Counted from the stretch's first letter, positions 40,690 to 49,974 are shown. The stretch is DNA of 64,000 nt from Streptomyces sp. NBC_00286 (GCF_036173125.1 NZ_CP108054.1:6849001-6913000), one strand, 5' to 3'. A program made the numbers and translations. Notes: a model not told the origin generated them from the letters alone.

Positions 40690-42765
40690 CTAGCCGACCG
40701 CCGTCTCCTCGGCCTCATGCGGATCCTGCGCCGTCTCCTCGGCCGCCTCCTCCCGCGGCGACGGAAGCTCCGACGACAGCCGCGTCTCCATGCGGACGCG
40801 GCGCTCATCAGCCGCCGCGCACAGCGCGGAGATCGCGGCGTTGAAGCGCGCCAACGACGGCGGGTCCGACGGCCCCAGCAGGTGCACCTTCAACTCGGCG
40901 CGGGCCGCCGTAAAGAGGTCCTTCTCGGGATGGCGTACCGACTCCAACAGCGCCGGGACGCCGTCCGCCGCGGGCGTCAGGATGACGCCCGCGGACACCG
41001 TGGGGAAGCCCGTGCGGAAGTCCGCCTCGGGCATCCCGGACGTGTTGGCCACCGCGTACGGCTTCTCGCTCGAGAGCCAGTCGGAGACAACCGACGACAC
41101 ATCACTGATCAACAGGTCCGCCTGGTTGAAGCAGGCGAAGATCGCGGGCCGCGCGTCCGTGATGATCTGGTGCTCCCACTCCGGGAAGGAGGCCCAGTAC
41201 GCCTTCTCCCAGGCCAGCGTGGCCTCGGCGATCGCCGCCTCGCGGTCACCGCGCGGCGTCCCCTGGAGCAGCATGCGCTCCATCTCGTCCGCACCGGCAC
41301 GGAAGGACGTCTTCGTCAGCTGGTCCAACTCGGCCGTACGGCGCACCAGTTCGGCCGCGGCTTCCGCATCCGGCCGGGGACCCGACCGCTTGGTGTCGGC
41401 CTCGCGGATCATCGCCATGATGCGCTCGTTGGCCGCGCTCGCACGCGGATCGACGGAACCCGTCAGCGGGTGCGGCTTGTAGAGGAGCCGTACGCCCTCG
41501 TCCGCGAGCAGATGCCGCACGATGTTCTCGCCGGCCAGCACCACCGAGGTGTTGCCGGGGTTCCCGTCCCAGCCCTCCCAGGTGGGCGCGTACAGCACGG
41601 TCGTGTACGGGCCGGTCGGCGGGCCCGCGTACGGGCGGATCGGCGCGAGCTGCGGGCGGCCCACCTCCACGATGTCCTTGTCCTCGACGCCGACCTCGGC
41701 CAGCGCGTACCGCTCGCGGGCCGCGGGCCCGGCCACCCACACCTCGTCGTACGCCTTCGCGTACGGGTTGCAGGAGGACAGCTTGTCGCTCTCGCCGTGG
41801 TTGATGAACGCGTGCTTGATGGTGGGGATGCGCAGCACCTGCGAGGTCTTCGCGGCGTTGGCCGGGTGCAGCATCATCTTCAGCGTCGAGTTCTCCAGCG
41901 AGAACATCGTCGACACCTTCGGGAAGCAGATGATCGGCACGTCCGTCGCGTCGATCTTCTGCACCATGAACCGCTCGCGCAGCACGATCAGCGGCCTGGC
42001 GTCGATCGAGGAGAGCGTCGAGAGCCACATGTTCGCCTGGTACGCGGAGGTCGCGCCGCCGGAGAAGTACATGCCGACCGTCGGCTGGTAGTCGGCCAGC
42101 CACTTGTCAAGCCAGTTCATGACCTGCTGCTCGCTCTTGGCGCGCTTCTTGGGGAGCAGCCAGGTGGCGAGGTACGCCGTGCCGCCGCCGATCAGTGCGA
42201 GGGAGGCGACGACACCGATGGCGCCCCAGTACCCGTCCGTGGTCGCCGCCGTGAGCAGCAGGCCGGCCGTCGTCGGAATGGAGAAGGTGAGCAGCCGGTG
42301 GCCCTGACGGCGGGCCAGGATGCGCGGCGGTGCGGCGGTCAGATGCAGGGCGGACGCGTCGATGTTGCGGGTGACGATCGGCAGCGTACGGGTGCGGCGG
42401 ACCAGGACCGCGGCGGCCTGGCAGGCGAAGTGCAGGGCGTAGAAGGCGCACACGGCGACCAGGAGCGGTGCCTGCTCGCTGCCCGCGTCGATGCCGTCGA
42501 TCCGCAGGAGCCCCACCAGGACCAGCATGTCGCGCAGCAACTGACGGACCGTCGCGTCGAAGCGGACCTTGCCCAGCAGCGCGAGCAGCCCGGGGTCGCG
42601 GTACTGCAGATAGACGTCGAGCGCGAGGCCCGCGGCGCTCACGGCGATGAACACCGGGACGTTCGGCAGCAGCGCGGAGACGATCTGGGCCGCGAAGAGC
42701 GCGAACATCGACAGCAGCGCGGCGAGCTGCGTGACGCGGCGGGGGAAGAGGCCTGCGGAAGGCAC
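40690..42765 (-). CDS. CDP-glycerol glycerophosphotransferase family protein
   Basis: 691 residues. The N-terminal third contains about six TM helices (residues about 10-220). The cytoplasmic C-terminal half is a teichoic-acid-polymerase-like GT-B domain with FINHGESDK (TagF-type HGxS), VLYAPTWEGWD, LLYKPHPLTG and LISDVSSVVSDWLSSEKP, the last being the typical CDP-binding acidic/Ser block. It likely adds polyol-phosphate units to a cell-wall polymer. GTG at 42765 is chosen for AGGAG 8 nt upstream; a TTG at 42804 would add 13 residues. Confidence 0.88.
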   Translation of the reverse strand: MPSAGLFPRRVTQLAALLSMFALFAAQIVSALLPNVPVFIAVSAAGLALDVYLQYRDPGLLALLGKVRFDATVRQLLRDMLVLVGLLRIDGIDAGSEQAPLLVAVCAFYALHFACQAAAVLVRRTRTLPIVTRNIDASALHLTAAPPRILARRQGHRLLTFSIPTTAGLLLTAATTDGYWGAIGVVASLALIGGGTAYLATWLLPKKRAKSEQQVMNWLDKWLADYQPTVGMYFSGGATSAYQANMWLSTLSSIDARPLIVLRERFMVQKIDATDVPIICFPKVSTMFSLENSTLKMMLHPANAAKTSQVLRIPTIKHAFINHGESDKLSSCNPYAKAYDEVWVAGPAARERYALAEVGVEDKDIVEVGRPQLAPIRPYAGPPTGPYTTVLYAPTWEGWDGNPGNTSVVLAGENIVRHLLADEGVRLLYKPHPLTGSVDPRASAANERIMAMIREADTKRSGPRPDAEAAAELVRRTAELDQLTKTSFRAGADEMERMLLQGTPRGDREAAIAEATLAWEKAYWASFPEWEHQIITDARPAIFACFNQADLLISDVSSVVSDWLSSEKPYAVANTSGMPEADFRTGFPTVSAGVILTPAADGVPALLESVRHPEKDLFTAARAELKVHLLGPSDPPSLARFNAAISALCAAADERRVRMETRLSSELPSPREEAAEETAQDPHEAEETAVG

Positions 42766-43060
42766 GGGCTGGGCTCCTGCGGAGGGTACGGCGGATGAGG
42801 GCAAGCAACGGGTTCGGTCGGCCGAACACTACGAGGCCGATCCCTGACCGTATGACTTGGGCGGCCCGCCAAGCAATCTTCCCAAGGAGCTATCGCTGGA
42901 TATCGGATGAAACCACGGTGAACTTCTGGGGCGTACGTCACGCACGCGGCGCCGGCCGCTGTGCACCGGCCGCACGTCCGCCCCTCGGAACGCGGCGGCG
43001 CCCCCTGCCCGTAATCGCGTAGATTGCACGGACGGGGCTGGTCAGAACATTGGGGAAAGC
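42766..43060. other. Divergent promoter region upstream of proB
   Basis: No gene in 295 nt between the glycerophosphotransferase (minus) and proB (plus). TAGATT at 43020-43025 is a likely -10 for proB, 35 nt before its start. Confidence 0.5.
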
Positions 43061-44218
43061 GTGTCAGCGGCAAGGCAGGCGACGGCAGGACAGGCACACA
43101 CCAGACACGGCATCGCGGACGCCCGCAGGATCGTCGTCAAGGTGGGTTCCTCGTCCCTGACCACCGCGTCGGGAGGCCTCGACGCGGACCGGGTGGACGC
43201 CCTGGTGGACGTACTGGCCAAGGGGCGCAGCGGAGGCGAGAAGGAGATCGTCCTCGTATCCTCGGGTGCCATCGCCGCCGGCCTTGCCCCGCTGGGCCTG
43301 CGCCGCCGTCCCAAGGACCTGGCCCGCCAGCAGGCCGCCGCCAGTGTCGGGCAGGGGCTGCTCGTCGCCCGCTACACCGCCTCTTTCGCGCGCTACGGCG
43401 TCCGCGTCGGCCAAGTCCTGCTCACCAGCGACGACATGAGTCGCCGCGCCCACCACCGCAACGCCCAGCGCACCTTCGACAAGCTCCTCGCCATGGGCGC
43501 CCTGCCGATCGTCAACGAGAACGACACGGTCGCCACGGACGAGATCCGCTTCGGCGACAACGACCGGCTCGCCGCCCTCGTCGCCCATCTCGTACGCGCC
43601 GACCTGCTGGTCCTCCTCTCCGACGTGGACGGCGTCTACGACGGCGACCCCACCAGGCCGGGTACGACGCGGATCGCGGAGGTACGCACTCCTGCGGACC
43701 TCGCGCACGTCGAGATCGGCAGCGCGGGCCGGGCCGGCGTCGGTACCGGCGGCATGGTCACCAAGGTCGAGGCGGCCAGGATCGCGGCGGCGGCGGGCAT
43801 CTCGGTCGTCCTCACCGCCGCCGTGCACGCCGCCGACGCCCTCGCGGGGCGGGACACCGGTACGCACTTCCACGCCACAGGCCGCCGCTCCGCCGACCGG
43901 CTGTTGTGGCTCCAGCACGCGTCCACCCCGCAGGGCGCGCTCACGCTCGACGACGGGGCCGTGCGCGCGGTCGTCGAGCGCCGTAAGTCGCTGCTGCCCG
44001 CGGGCATCGCGGCGGTCGAGGGCGAGTTCACCGCCGGCGATCCCGTCGAGCTGCGCGACAGCACGGGCCGGGCGGTGGCGCGCGGGCTCGTCAACTTCGA
44101 CGCCAAGGAGATACCGCAGCTGCTCGGCCGCTCCACCCGAGAGCTGGCCAGTGAGCTGGGTCCCGCGTACGAACGGGAGGTCGTACACAGGGACGATCTG
44201 GTCCTGCTGCACGCGTAA
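43061..44218 (+). CDS. proB: Glutamate 5-kinase
   Basis: 385 residues, the first step of proline biosynthesis (glutamate to gamma-glutamyl phosphate). The amino-acid kinase domain (about 20-255) has RIVVKVGSSSL, VSSGAIAAGL and NENDTVATDEIRFGDND. A C-terminal PUA domain (about 285-370) is present. GTG at 43061 has GGGGAAAG 3-4 nt upstream. Separated from proA by one unknown gene. Confidence 0.97.
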   Translation: MSAARQATAGQAHTRHGIADARRIVVKVGSSSLTTASGGLDADRVDALVDVLAKGRSGGEKEIVLVSSGAIAAGLAPLGLRRRPKDLARQQAAASVGQGLLVARYTASFARYGVRVGQVLLTSDDMSRRAHHRNAQRTFDKLLAMGALPIVNENDTVATDEIRFGDNDRLAALVAHLVRADLLVLLSDVDGVYDGDPTRPGTTRIAEVRTPADLAHVEIGSAGRAGVGTGGMVTKVEAARIAAAAGISVVLTAAVHAADALAGRDTGTHFHATGRRSADRLLWLQHASTPQGALTLDDGAVRAVVERRKSLLPAGIAAVEGEFTAGDPVELRDSTGRAVARGLVNFDAKEIPQLLGRSTRELASELGPAYEREVVHRDDLVLLHA

Positions 44219-44372
44219 ACGGCCGAAAGGGACAGCCCCCGCAGGGCTACGTTCGGTAAAACCGCCCCACGAAGCCGCCCCGCCTGCTCAACTTTGATTC
44301 AAGGAGCCCTCGAGATTCCGTGCTGCAGTAATCCATAACCCATTGCGAACCCACTGCGTAAAGGAGGCCGTC

Positions 44373-44837
44373 GTGAGACGAGTACGCCCCGGGGCGGCGT
44401 CCCGCGGTGGTGGCAGCTCCCGCGCGGCCGGTGAGGAGCGGACCCTCACCAGCGTCGCGGCCGGAGACACGTACCAGGGTGAGGAACCGAAGGATCTGCC
44501 GCGGCTGTGGCACGTCACTCTGAGCGTCTCGGGCGACGAGGCCCCGCTGAACGACGTCCGGCGCTCGCTCGAGCAGCTCGCCCACGACCACCCCTTTCTG
44601 CTGACCAGCCGGTACGCCGGCGACCACGCGGAGATCCGCTACTGGGAAGAGGCCCGCGACCTGCACGACGCCGCGGCCGTCGCGCTGCGCCTGTGGGGCG
44701 AGCACCGCCAGACCGCGAAACTCCCGCCCTGGGAGATCGTCGGCCTCGAGGTCATCGACCGCGAGACCTACCACCAGCGCATCGCCGAGGGCTACGGCCC
44801 GCAGCCTGCGACCCCCGTAGGCGTCCACCCGTTCTGA
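44373..44837 (+). CDS. Conserved hypothetical protein between proB and proA
   Basis: 154 residues, unrecognised. A basic Gly/Ser/Arg-rich leader (1-35) precedes a compact alpha/beta domain (about 45-140), with LWHVTLSVSGDEAPLNDVRR and SRYAGDHAEIRYWEEARDL. The strand-helix pattern hints at a small ferredoxin-like fold. It is probably cytoplasmic. A perfect AAGGAGG lies 5 nt before the GTG at 44373, one of the strongest ribosome-binding sites in the window. A hairpin follows the stop. Confidence 0.8.
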   Translation: MRRVRPGAASRGGGSSRAAGEERTLTSVAAGDTYQGEEPKDLPRLWHVTLSVSGDEAPLNDVRRSLEQLAHDHPFLLTSRYAGDHAEIRYWEEARDLHDAAAVALRLWGEHRQTAKLPPWEIVGLEVIDRETYHQRIAEGYGPQPATPVGVHPF

Positions 44838-44857
44838 GCGGACTTATCGAAGTCCGC
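44838..44857 (+). terminator. Hairpin after the proB-proA intervening gene
   Basis: GCGGACTT-ATCG-AAGTCCGC, an 8-bp perfect stem that begins immediately after the stop codon. There is no T-run. Confidence 0.55.
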
Positions 44858-44862
44858 TGCGT

Positions 44863-45015
44863 CACCGCGCCCCGTCAGGGGCGCGGGGCTGTATCAATTT
44901 GCGGCTCCGCCGCGATGGCGGTCCCCCCGCTCATGGGGGTCCCCCCGCTCGAGCGAAGCCGAGAGTGGGGGAGCAGCCGAGAGTGGGGGAGCGACCAGCC
45001 ACGACGGACCCGCAG
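44863..45015 (-). repeat. Dispersed repeat modules before proA
   Basis: Read on the minus strand: GTGGCTGGTCGCTCCCCCAC, a duplicated CTCCCCCACTCTCGGCT block, CTCGAGCGGGGGGACCCCC, GCGGCGGAGCCGCAAATTG and CAGCCCCGCGCCCCTGACGG. These are the same modules as at 285-350 and 22375-22470, including an internal partial duplication. Not coding. Confidence 0.75.
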
Positions 45016-45089
45016 TTTGCGGACCAGCCTTCCAGGAGCGCCTTGTCTCGGGTTCTGGAACAAGCCCTGGACGCCCCTGCGGCGAGCAT

Positions 45090-45095
45090 TACGCT
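45090..45095 (+). promoter_or_regulatory. -10 hexamer of a probable leaderless proA promoter
   Basis: TACGCT ends 6 nt before the proA ATG. TGGACG at 45068-45073 is a possible -35. There is no Shine-Dalgarno sequence. Confidence 0.5.
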
Positions 45096-45101
45096 TCCCT
45101 C

Positions 45102-46388
45102 ATGACCACGCTCTCGCCGTACGACTCGATGTCCCCGGTCACCCAGGCCGCCTACCGCGCCAAGGCTGCCGCCGCCGACCTCGCTCCGCTGCCGCGGGCC
45201 GAGAAGGACGACGCGCTGCTCGCGATCGCGGACGCCCTGGAGGTCCGTGCGAGCGAAATCGTCGAGGCCAACGCCAAGGACGTCGAGCGCGCCCGCGAGG
45301 CCGGCACCAGCGAGTCCATCATCGACCGGCTCACGCTCACGCCCGAGCGGATCCGCGCCATCGCCTCCGACGTACGCGACGTGGTGGCGCTGCCCGACCC
45401 GGTCGGCGAGGTCGTCCGCGGCTCGACCCTCCCGAACGGCATCGACCTGCGGCAGGTCCGCGTTCCGCTCGGCGTCGTCGGGATCATCTACGAAGCCCGC
45501 CCGAACGTCACGGTCGACGCCGCCGCGCTCTGCCTGAAGTCCGGCAACGCGGTCCTGCTGCGCGGCTCGTCCTCCGCGTTCGAGTCCAACACCGCCCTGG
45601 TCCGCGTGCTGCGCGACGCGGTCGGCGGCTCGGGACTGCCCGCCGACGCCGTCCAGCTCGTACCGGGCGAAAGCCGCGAATCCGTACGGGAGTTGATGCG
45701 CGCCCGTGGCCTCGTCGACGTACTCATCCCGCGCGGCGGCGCCTCCCTGATCCGTACCGTCGTGCAGGAATCGACCGTCCCGGTCATCGAGACCGGCACC
45801 GGAAACTGCCATGTGTACGTGGACGCCAACGCCGACCTCGACATGGCGATCGAGATCCTGATCAATTCCAAGGCTCAGCGGCCCAGCGTGTGCAACGCCG
45901 CCGAGACGCTCCTCGTGCACCAGGACATCGCCGCCGAGTTCCTGCCGCGCGCCCTGGACGCCCTCGCCGAGGCCGGGGTCACCGTGCACGCCGACGAGCG
46001 GGTGCTGGCGTACGCGAAGGGCTCGAAGGCCACCGTCGTCGAGGCCACGACCGACGACTGGGACACCGAGTACCTCTCGTACGACATCGCCGCCGCCGTC
46101 GTGGACTCGCTCGACAAGGCCGTGGCGCACATCCGGCTGTGGAGTTCCGGCCACACCGAGGCCATCGTCACCAGCTCCCAGCCGGCCGCCCGCCGCTTCA
46201 CCCAACTGGTCGATTCCACGACGGTCGCCGTGAACGCGTCGACGCGCTTCACGGACGGCGGCCAGTTCGGCTTCGGCGCCGAGATCGGCATCTCGACCCA
46301 GAAGCTGCACGCGCGGGGCCCGATGGGCCTGCCGGAGCTGACGAGCACGAAGTACATCGTCACGGGCGACGGGCACATCCGGCGCTGA
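45102..46388 (+). CDS. proA: Gamma-glutamyl phosphate reductase
   Basis: 428 residues, the second step of proline biosynthesis (NADPH-dependent reduction to glutamate semialdehyde). An aldehyde-dehydrogenase-type fold with the catalytic Cys264 in [28 protein letters not shown] and [20 protein letters not shown] are the diagnostic blocks. It has its own -10 immediately upstream, so it can be expressed independently of proB. Confidence 0.97.
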   Translation: MTTLSPYDSMSPVTQAAYRAKAAAADLAPLPRAEKDDALLAIADALEVRASEIVEANAKDVERAREAGTSESIIDRLTLTPERIRAIASDVRDVVALPDPVGEVVRGSTLPNGIDLRQVRVPLGVVGIIYEARPNVTVDAAALCLKSGNAVLLRGSSSAFESNTALVRVLRDAVGGSGLPADAVQLVPGESRESVRELMRARGLVDVLIPRGGASLIRTVVQESTVPVIETGTGNCHVYVDANADLDMAIEILINSKAQRPSVCNAAETLLVHQDIAAEFLPRALDALAEAGVTVHADERVLAYAKGSKATVVEATTDDWDTEYLSYDIAAAVVDSLDKAVAHIRLWSSGHTEAIVTSSQPAARRFTQLVDSTTVAVNASTRFTDGGQFGFGAEIGISTQKLHARGPMGLPELTSTKYIVTGDGHIRR

Positions 46389-46462
46389 GCAGGCCCCCGA
46401 AGAAGCTGTCTCGCCAGGTGGATGAATCTCCATACCGTCTGCCCAAATTGAACCCCCAGGTC

Positions 46463-46468
46463 TACTCT
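46463..46468 (+). promoter_or_regulatory. -10 hexamer of a probable leaderless promoter
   Basis: TACTCT ends 6 nt before the GTG at 46475. The same hexamer is used at the same distance before the next gene. Confidence 0.5.
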
Positions 46469-46474
46469 GGTTCC

Positions 46475-47062
46475 GTGCCGGAGGACGTGGGGGGCACGCC
46501 GTTTCCTGACGGCTGGGAGCCCGACGACGACCGCGACCGCGGAGGCTCGGACGAAGAGTTCGCCTCCGTGGTCTTCGACGAGGCCTTCGTGCGGGCGGCC
46601 AGGGTCCATGAGCCGACGGCCGTCGAACGCCTCCTCGCCGCCGCGCAGGCCCGCGCAGAGGCCTCCGAGGCCGAGGCGCGCCGGGGGCGCAGCCGGGGCC
46701 CACGCGGTGACGACGAGCGGTACGACGACTTCGGACCCGACGGCCGCCATGATTTCGGCCACGATCCGGACCTGGACGATCTCGACGACCGCGACTACTA
46801 CGACGGTCGCTACGGTCACTCCGGGTCGTACGGAAAACAGACCCGCTGGCACCGCCCCGTCGCCTGGATCCTCGCCGTGGTGATGGGCGTCGGCATGGTC
46901 GCGCTCGCCTTCACGGCGGTCTACCGCGGCGGCTCCTCGGGCCGCCAGCCCCAGGTGCCGCCGCCCGCCTCCACCGGCGTCGAACAGAGCAGCGGAACGC
47001 GCCCTTCGGCCTCCGCCGACTACTCCCAGCCACCCGTCCCCGCGGAACCGCGTACGCCGTGA
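46475..47062 (+). CDS. Single-pass membrane protein, SVVFDE-motif family (first)
   Basis: 195 residues. A cytoplasmic acidic/Asp-Tyr-rich region (1-125) contains the motif EEFASVVFDEAFVRAARVHE near residue 30. One TM helix (about 130-150) follows, then a short Pro/Ser-rich outer tail. The motif is shared with the next gene, whose product carries SVVFDESFVRAARLQE. Function unknown. The GTG start is supported by its position 6 nt after TACTCT. Confidence 0.82.
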   Translation: MPEDVGGTPFPDGWEPDDDRDRGGSDEEFASVVFDEAFVRAARVHEPTAVERLLAAAQARAEASEAEARRGRSRGPRGDDERYDDFGPDGRHDFGHDPDLDDLDDRDYYDGRYGHSGSYGKQTRWHRPVAWILAVVMGVGMVALAFTAVYRGGSSGRQPQVPPPASTGVEQSSGTRPSASADYSQPPVPAEPRTP

Positions 47063-47104
47063 ACTTGTCGCGTACGGCGGCGTTTACGTGAGGTTCCAGA
47101 GACC

Positions 47105-47110
47105 TACTCT
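47105..47110 (+). promoter_or_regulatory. -10 hexamer of a probable leaderless promoter
   Basis: TACTCT ends 6 nt before the ATG at 47117. TTTACG at 47083-47088 is a possible -35 (16-nt spacer). Confidence 0.5.
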
Positions 47111-47116
47111 GAATGT

Positions 47117-48184
47117 ATGGGCGGGCTAGGAGACCCACCGGAGGGACCACCCGACGGGGCTTCCGGTGGCGGTGAGGAAGAGTACCGATCCGTCGTCTTC
47201 GACGAGTCGTTCGTGCGAGCTGCCCGTCTCCAGGAGTTCTCCGCGCAGGAACGGATCGCCGACCATGCCCCGGCCGTGCGCCGCCGCCCGCCGATGCGCC
47301 GTGGTCTGTCCCGGCAGGCGCTGATCCTGGTTCTGCTGATCGCCGTCGCCTTCGGCACGGCGATCTACATGGGCGTACGGCACCCGTATCAGGCGCCCGC
47401 CGCGAAGCCGCCCGAGCCGCTGCGGATGACGGTCATCCCCCTCGCGCCGCAGGGCGCGGTGCCCGGTACCGCGGACACCGGGCTGCTGTACGCGCGCAGT
47501 CCGGCCGATCAGTTCCGTATCGGCGCCGACGGGATCACGATGCCCGCCACCCGGCGCACCGCCCACTTCTCGGACAGCCAGGTCGTCACCGCGCTCACCA
47601 CGGCCAAGGACTACCTCGTCGAGTCGGCGCTCGACCCGGACGTGCTCACCGGCGGCGCCACCAGGCCCGTACGGATTCTGCTCGATCCGCAGCAGCTCGA
47701 CCAGTTCGACCAGAGCTTCGACCATCCGACCGCGGACGGGCGGCACGCGCCCACCGGCTGGCTGGTCCGCTTCGACCCTTCCCACGCCCAGCTGGCCGAC
47801 CCCCAGATCCGGGTGCAGGGCACGCTGCAGGCGGCCGAGACCGATGCCGACACCCTTGAGGTGACGGCCGACCACACCTTCGTCTACGCGCTGCGGCCGA
47901 CGGGCTCGGAGGACGGTGCGAAGGCCTCGCTGTTCACCGTGCGGCGCGAGCTGCATTTCCGGTTCGACCGCGATGATCTGCGGATGCGCCAGGCGGAGCT
48001 GGTGGGCTCGTACGTCCAGGCCGGGCCGCTCACCTGCACTGAGGATGCGACGAGCCATCTGCGACCGCTGCTCGCGGGGCAGACGGCCAAGGCGGGCGGA
48101 CCGGCCGGCACCGACCCGTTCGCGACGGGCGGTGCCACGGCGCTGTGCGGGTCGCTGTCGGCCAGCGCCCAGCCCAGGGTGTAG
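47117..48184 (+). CDS. Single-pass membrane protein, SVVFDE-motif family (second)
   Basis: 355 residues. A short cytoplasmic N-terminus carries EEYRSVVFDESFVRAARLQE (about 20-40), followed by a basic stop, one TM helix (about 66-85) and an extracytoplasmic domain of about 260 residues with two cysteines (LTCTED and ALCGSL). The outer domain has no family I recognise. Adjacent to its short relative; the two may act together at the cell envelope. It ends 26 nt from the convergent M48 protease gene. Confidence 0.85.
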   Translation: MGGLGDPPEGPPDGASGGGEEEYRSVVFDESFVRAARLQEFSAQERIADHAPAVRRRPPMRRGLSRQALILVLLIAVAFGTAIYMGVRHPYQAPAAKPPEPLRMTVIPLAPQGAVPGTADTGLLYARSPADQFRIGADGITMPATRRTAHFSDSQVVTALTTAKDYLVESALDPDVLTGGATRPVRILLDPQQLDQFDQSFDHPTADGRHAPTGWLVRFDPSHAQLADPQIRVQGTLQAAETDADTLEVTADHTFVYALRPTGSEDGAKASLFTVRRELHFRFDRDDLRMRQAELVGSYVQAGPLTCTEDATSHLRPLLAGQTAKAGGPAGTDPFATGGATALCGSLSASAQPRV

Positions 48185-48209
48185 TCGTCGGCCTTCTTCG
48201 TGCTGCTGT

Positions 48210-49334
48210 TCAGCTGGCGCTGCCGTTGGGGCTCTCGTCGTCGGGGCGGTCGTCCTGCGGCCGTTCCTTGGTTGAGCTCGTGCTCGTGCTCGAGCCGCTC
48301 GCGAAGCCCCCGAAACCGCGCCGGACCCGGCCGCCGATGTCGCCCGCCCCGCCTGCGATGTCCGTGACCAGCTTCATCAGCGGGTCCTTGGAGCTGCGTA
48401 CGTGGGTGGCGTAGGCGGAGGCGGACTCGCGGAAGGAGTCCGTGACCTTGGTGTCGCCGTCCTCGTCGCGGCGCGGGTAGTGGCCGTCCATGATCCGCTG
48501 GTAGTCGCGGGACTCGGCCCACTTCTTCAGCTCGGCGGCGCGCACCGTGGTGAAGGGGTGGGAGCGGGGCAGGACGTTCAGGATCTTGAGTACGGAGTCG
48601 CGGAGGTCGCCCCCGGCCTCGTACTCCTCGGCCTGGGCGAGGAACGCGTCCACGTTCATCTCGTGCAGGTGGTTGCCGCCCGCGATCTTCATCAGGCCGC
48701 GCATCGAGGCCTTCAGGTCCTGGCCGACCAGCAGCCCGGCGCGGTCCGCGGACAGCTCGGACTTGCGGAACCACTCGCGCAGGGCGGTCACGATCGCCAT
48801 GATCGCGATGTTGCCCAGCGGGATCCACGCGACGCGGAGCGCGAGGCTGGTGAGGAAGAGCAGGATCGTGCGGTAGACGGAGTGGCCGGACAGGGCGTGG
48901 CCGACCTCGTGGCCGACGACCGCCCGCATCTCCTCCTCGTCGAGCAGTTCGACGAGTCCGGTGGTGACGACGATGATCGGCTCGTCCAGGCCGATGCACA
49001 TCGCGTTCGGCTGCGGGTCCTGGTTGACGTACATCGGCGGGACCTTCTCCAGGTCCAGGATGTAACAGGCGTCCCGCAGCATGTCGTTCAGGTGGGCGAA
49101 CTGGGCGTCCGAGACCCGTACGGAATCGGACAGGAACAGCAGCCTCAGGCTGCGCTCGGGGAGCAGTCCGCTGAGCGCCTTGAACACCGTGTCGAAGCCG
49201 CTGAGCTTGCGCAGGGCGACCAGGGCCGAGCGGTCCGCGGGGTGCTCGTACGCCCGGGAGGAGATCCCCTCGAAGCGCCTGCGCTGCCTGCTCGGTACGT
49301 TCTCGTGGCTTTCTTCTGGCATGTGGTCCCCCAT
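48210..49334 (-). CDS. M48 family metallopeptidase
   Basis: 374 residues. The zinc motif HEVGH lies in AVVGHEVGHALSGH (about 140-153) with the third ligand in SELSADRAG. Two hydrophobic helices lie between them (about 158-190), placing the active site at the membrane as in HtpX-type proteases. The C-terminus is Ser/Asp-rich. It probably degrades damaged membrane proteins. ATG at 49334 has AGGAGG 11 nt upstream; ATG 49322, with GGGGGA 5 nt upstream, is a good alternative. Confidence 0.9.
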   Translation of the reverse strand: MGDHMPEESHENVPSRQRRRFEGISSRAYEHPADRSALVALRKLSGFDTVFKALSGLLPERSLRLLFLSDSVRVSDAQFAHLNDMLRDACYILDLEKVPPMYVNQDPQPNAMCIGLDEPIIVVTTGLVELLDEEEMRAVVGHEVGHALSGHSVYRTILLFLTSLALRVAWIPLGNIAIMAIVTALREWFRKSELSADRAGLLVGQDLKASMRGLMKIAGGNHLHEMNVDAFLAQAEEYEAGGDLRDSVLKILNVLPRSHPFTTVRAAELKKWAESRDYQRIMDGHYPRRDEDGDTKVTDSFRESASAYATHVRSSKDPLMKLVTDIAGGAGDIGGRVRRGFGGFASGSSTSTSSTKERPQDDRPDDESPNGSAS

Positions 49335-49423
49335 GCGTCTGGTTGCCTCCTGTGCCCCCGAGGCGGGGTACAGCCTAGGCGGATATACCGTGGACGTGCA
49401 GTACAGCGAAGGAGTCGCACGTC

Positions 49424-49579
49424 ATGGAGCACCACCCCCAAGCCTGGCTCGCCGAAGCAGCGAGCGCCGCCGAGCAGCAGGGACCGGGAATTCTGCTCCG
49501 TGTCGTGTTGATAGTGATGGTCGTCGGCTGCGTTTTGGTTGCCTGGTTCCTGCTGCGTGGCTACAAGCGGGACGACTGA
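49424..49579 (+). CDS. Small membrane protein (51 aa)
   Basis: M-E-H-H-P-Q-A-W-L start, one TM helix (about 23-43), and a basic C-terminal end LLRGYKRDD. ATG at 49424 has GAAGGAG 9 nt upstream. Third codon positions are GC-rich over most of its length. Divergent from the M48 gene. Function unknown. Confidence 0.7.
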   Translation: MEHHPQAWLAEAASAAEQQGPGILLRVVLIVMVVGCVLVAWFLLRGYKRDD

Positions 49580-49762
49580 GCCCCGCCCGAAGTTCCCGGC
49601 GGCGCCTGAAAGCGGCATTCCCGGCTATGGCTGAGCGGCGCGATGCACACGGCGGAGAGCGTGCGTGACGGAGTCGGCGTGATCCGCGCGACGGCGCCCG
49701 CTTACGATGGCCCTACGTCTGTACGTCTGTATCCCGCCCTCACCGGATAGGTCCTGCCGAAG

Positions 49763-49927
49763 ATGAGCTTCCACAGCACCGCTGCCCAGTTGGCCACCCT
49801 CGCCTCCGAGGGCGGAGAGCACAGCGGCAACCACGAGAGCCTCAACCCCTACCTGACCGGCGGCGGCGCGCTCTTCGTCCTCCTTCTGCTGCTGTGGATC
49901 ACCACCCGCTTCAACCGGGACCGCTGA
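49763..49927 (+). CDS. Small membrane protein (54 aa)
   Basis: [19 protein letters not shown] start, one TM helix (about 33-47: [15 protein letters not shown]), and a short basic tail RFNRDR. It lies just upstream of nadD. The size and layout (polar N-terminus, single helix, basic end) match the neighbour at 49424. The ribosome-binding site is weak. Function unknown. Confidence 0.72.
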   Translation: MSFHSTAAQLATLASEGGEHSGNHESLNPYLTGGGALFVLLLLLWITTRFNRDR

Positions 49928-49974
49928 CGCCCGCCGGGCGGGGCTCAGGGACCGGGCCGGTAGGGTCTGCACGC

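Noticed and set aside
42766..42804. TTG start for the glycerophosphotransferase
   Set aside because: GTG at 42765 has AGGAG at ideal spacing; the TTG has none.
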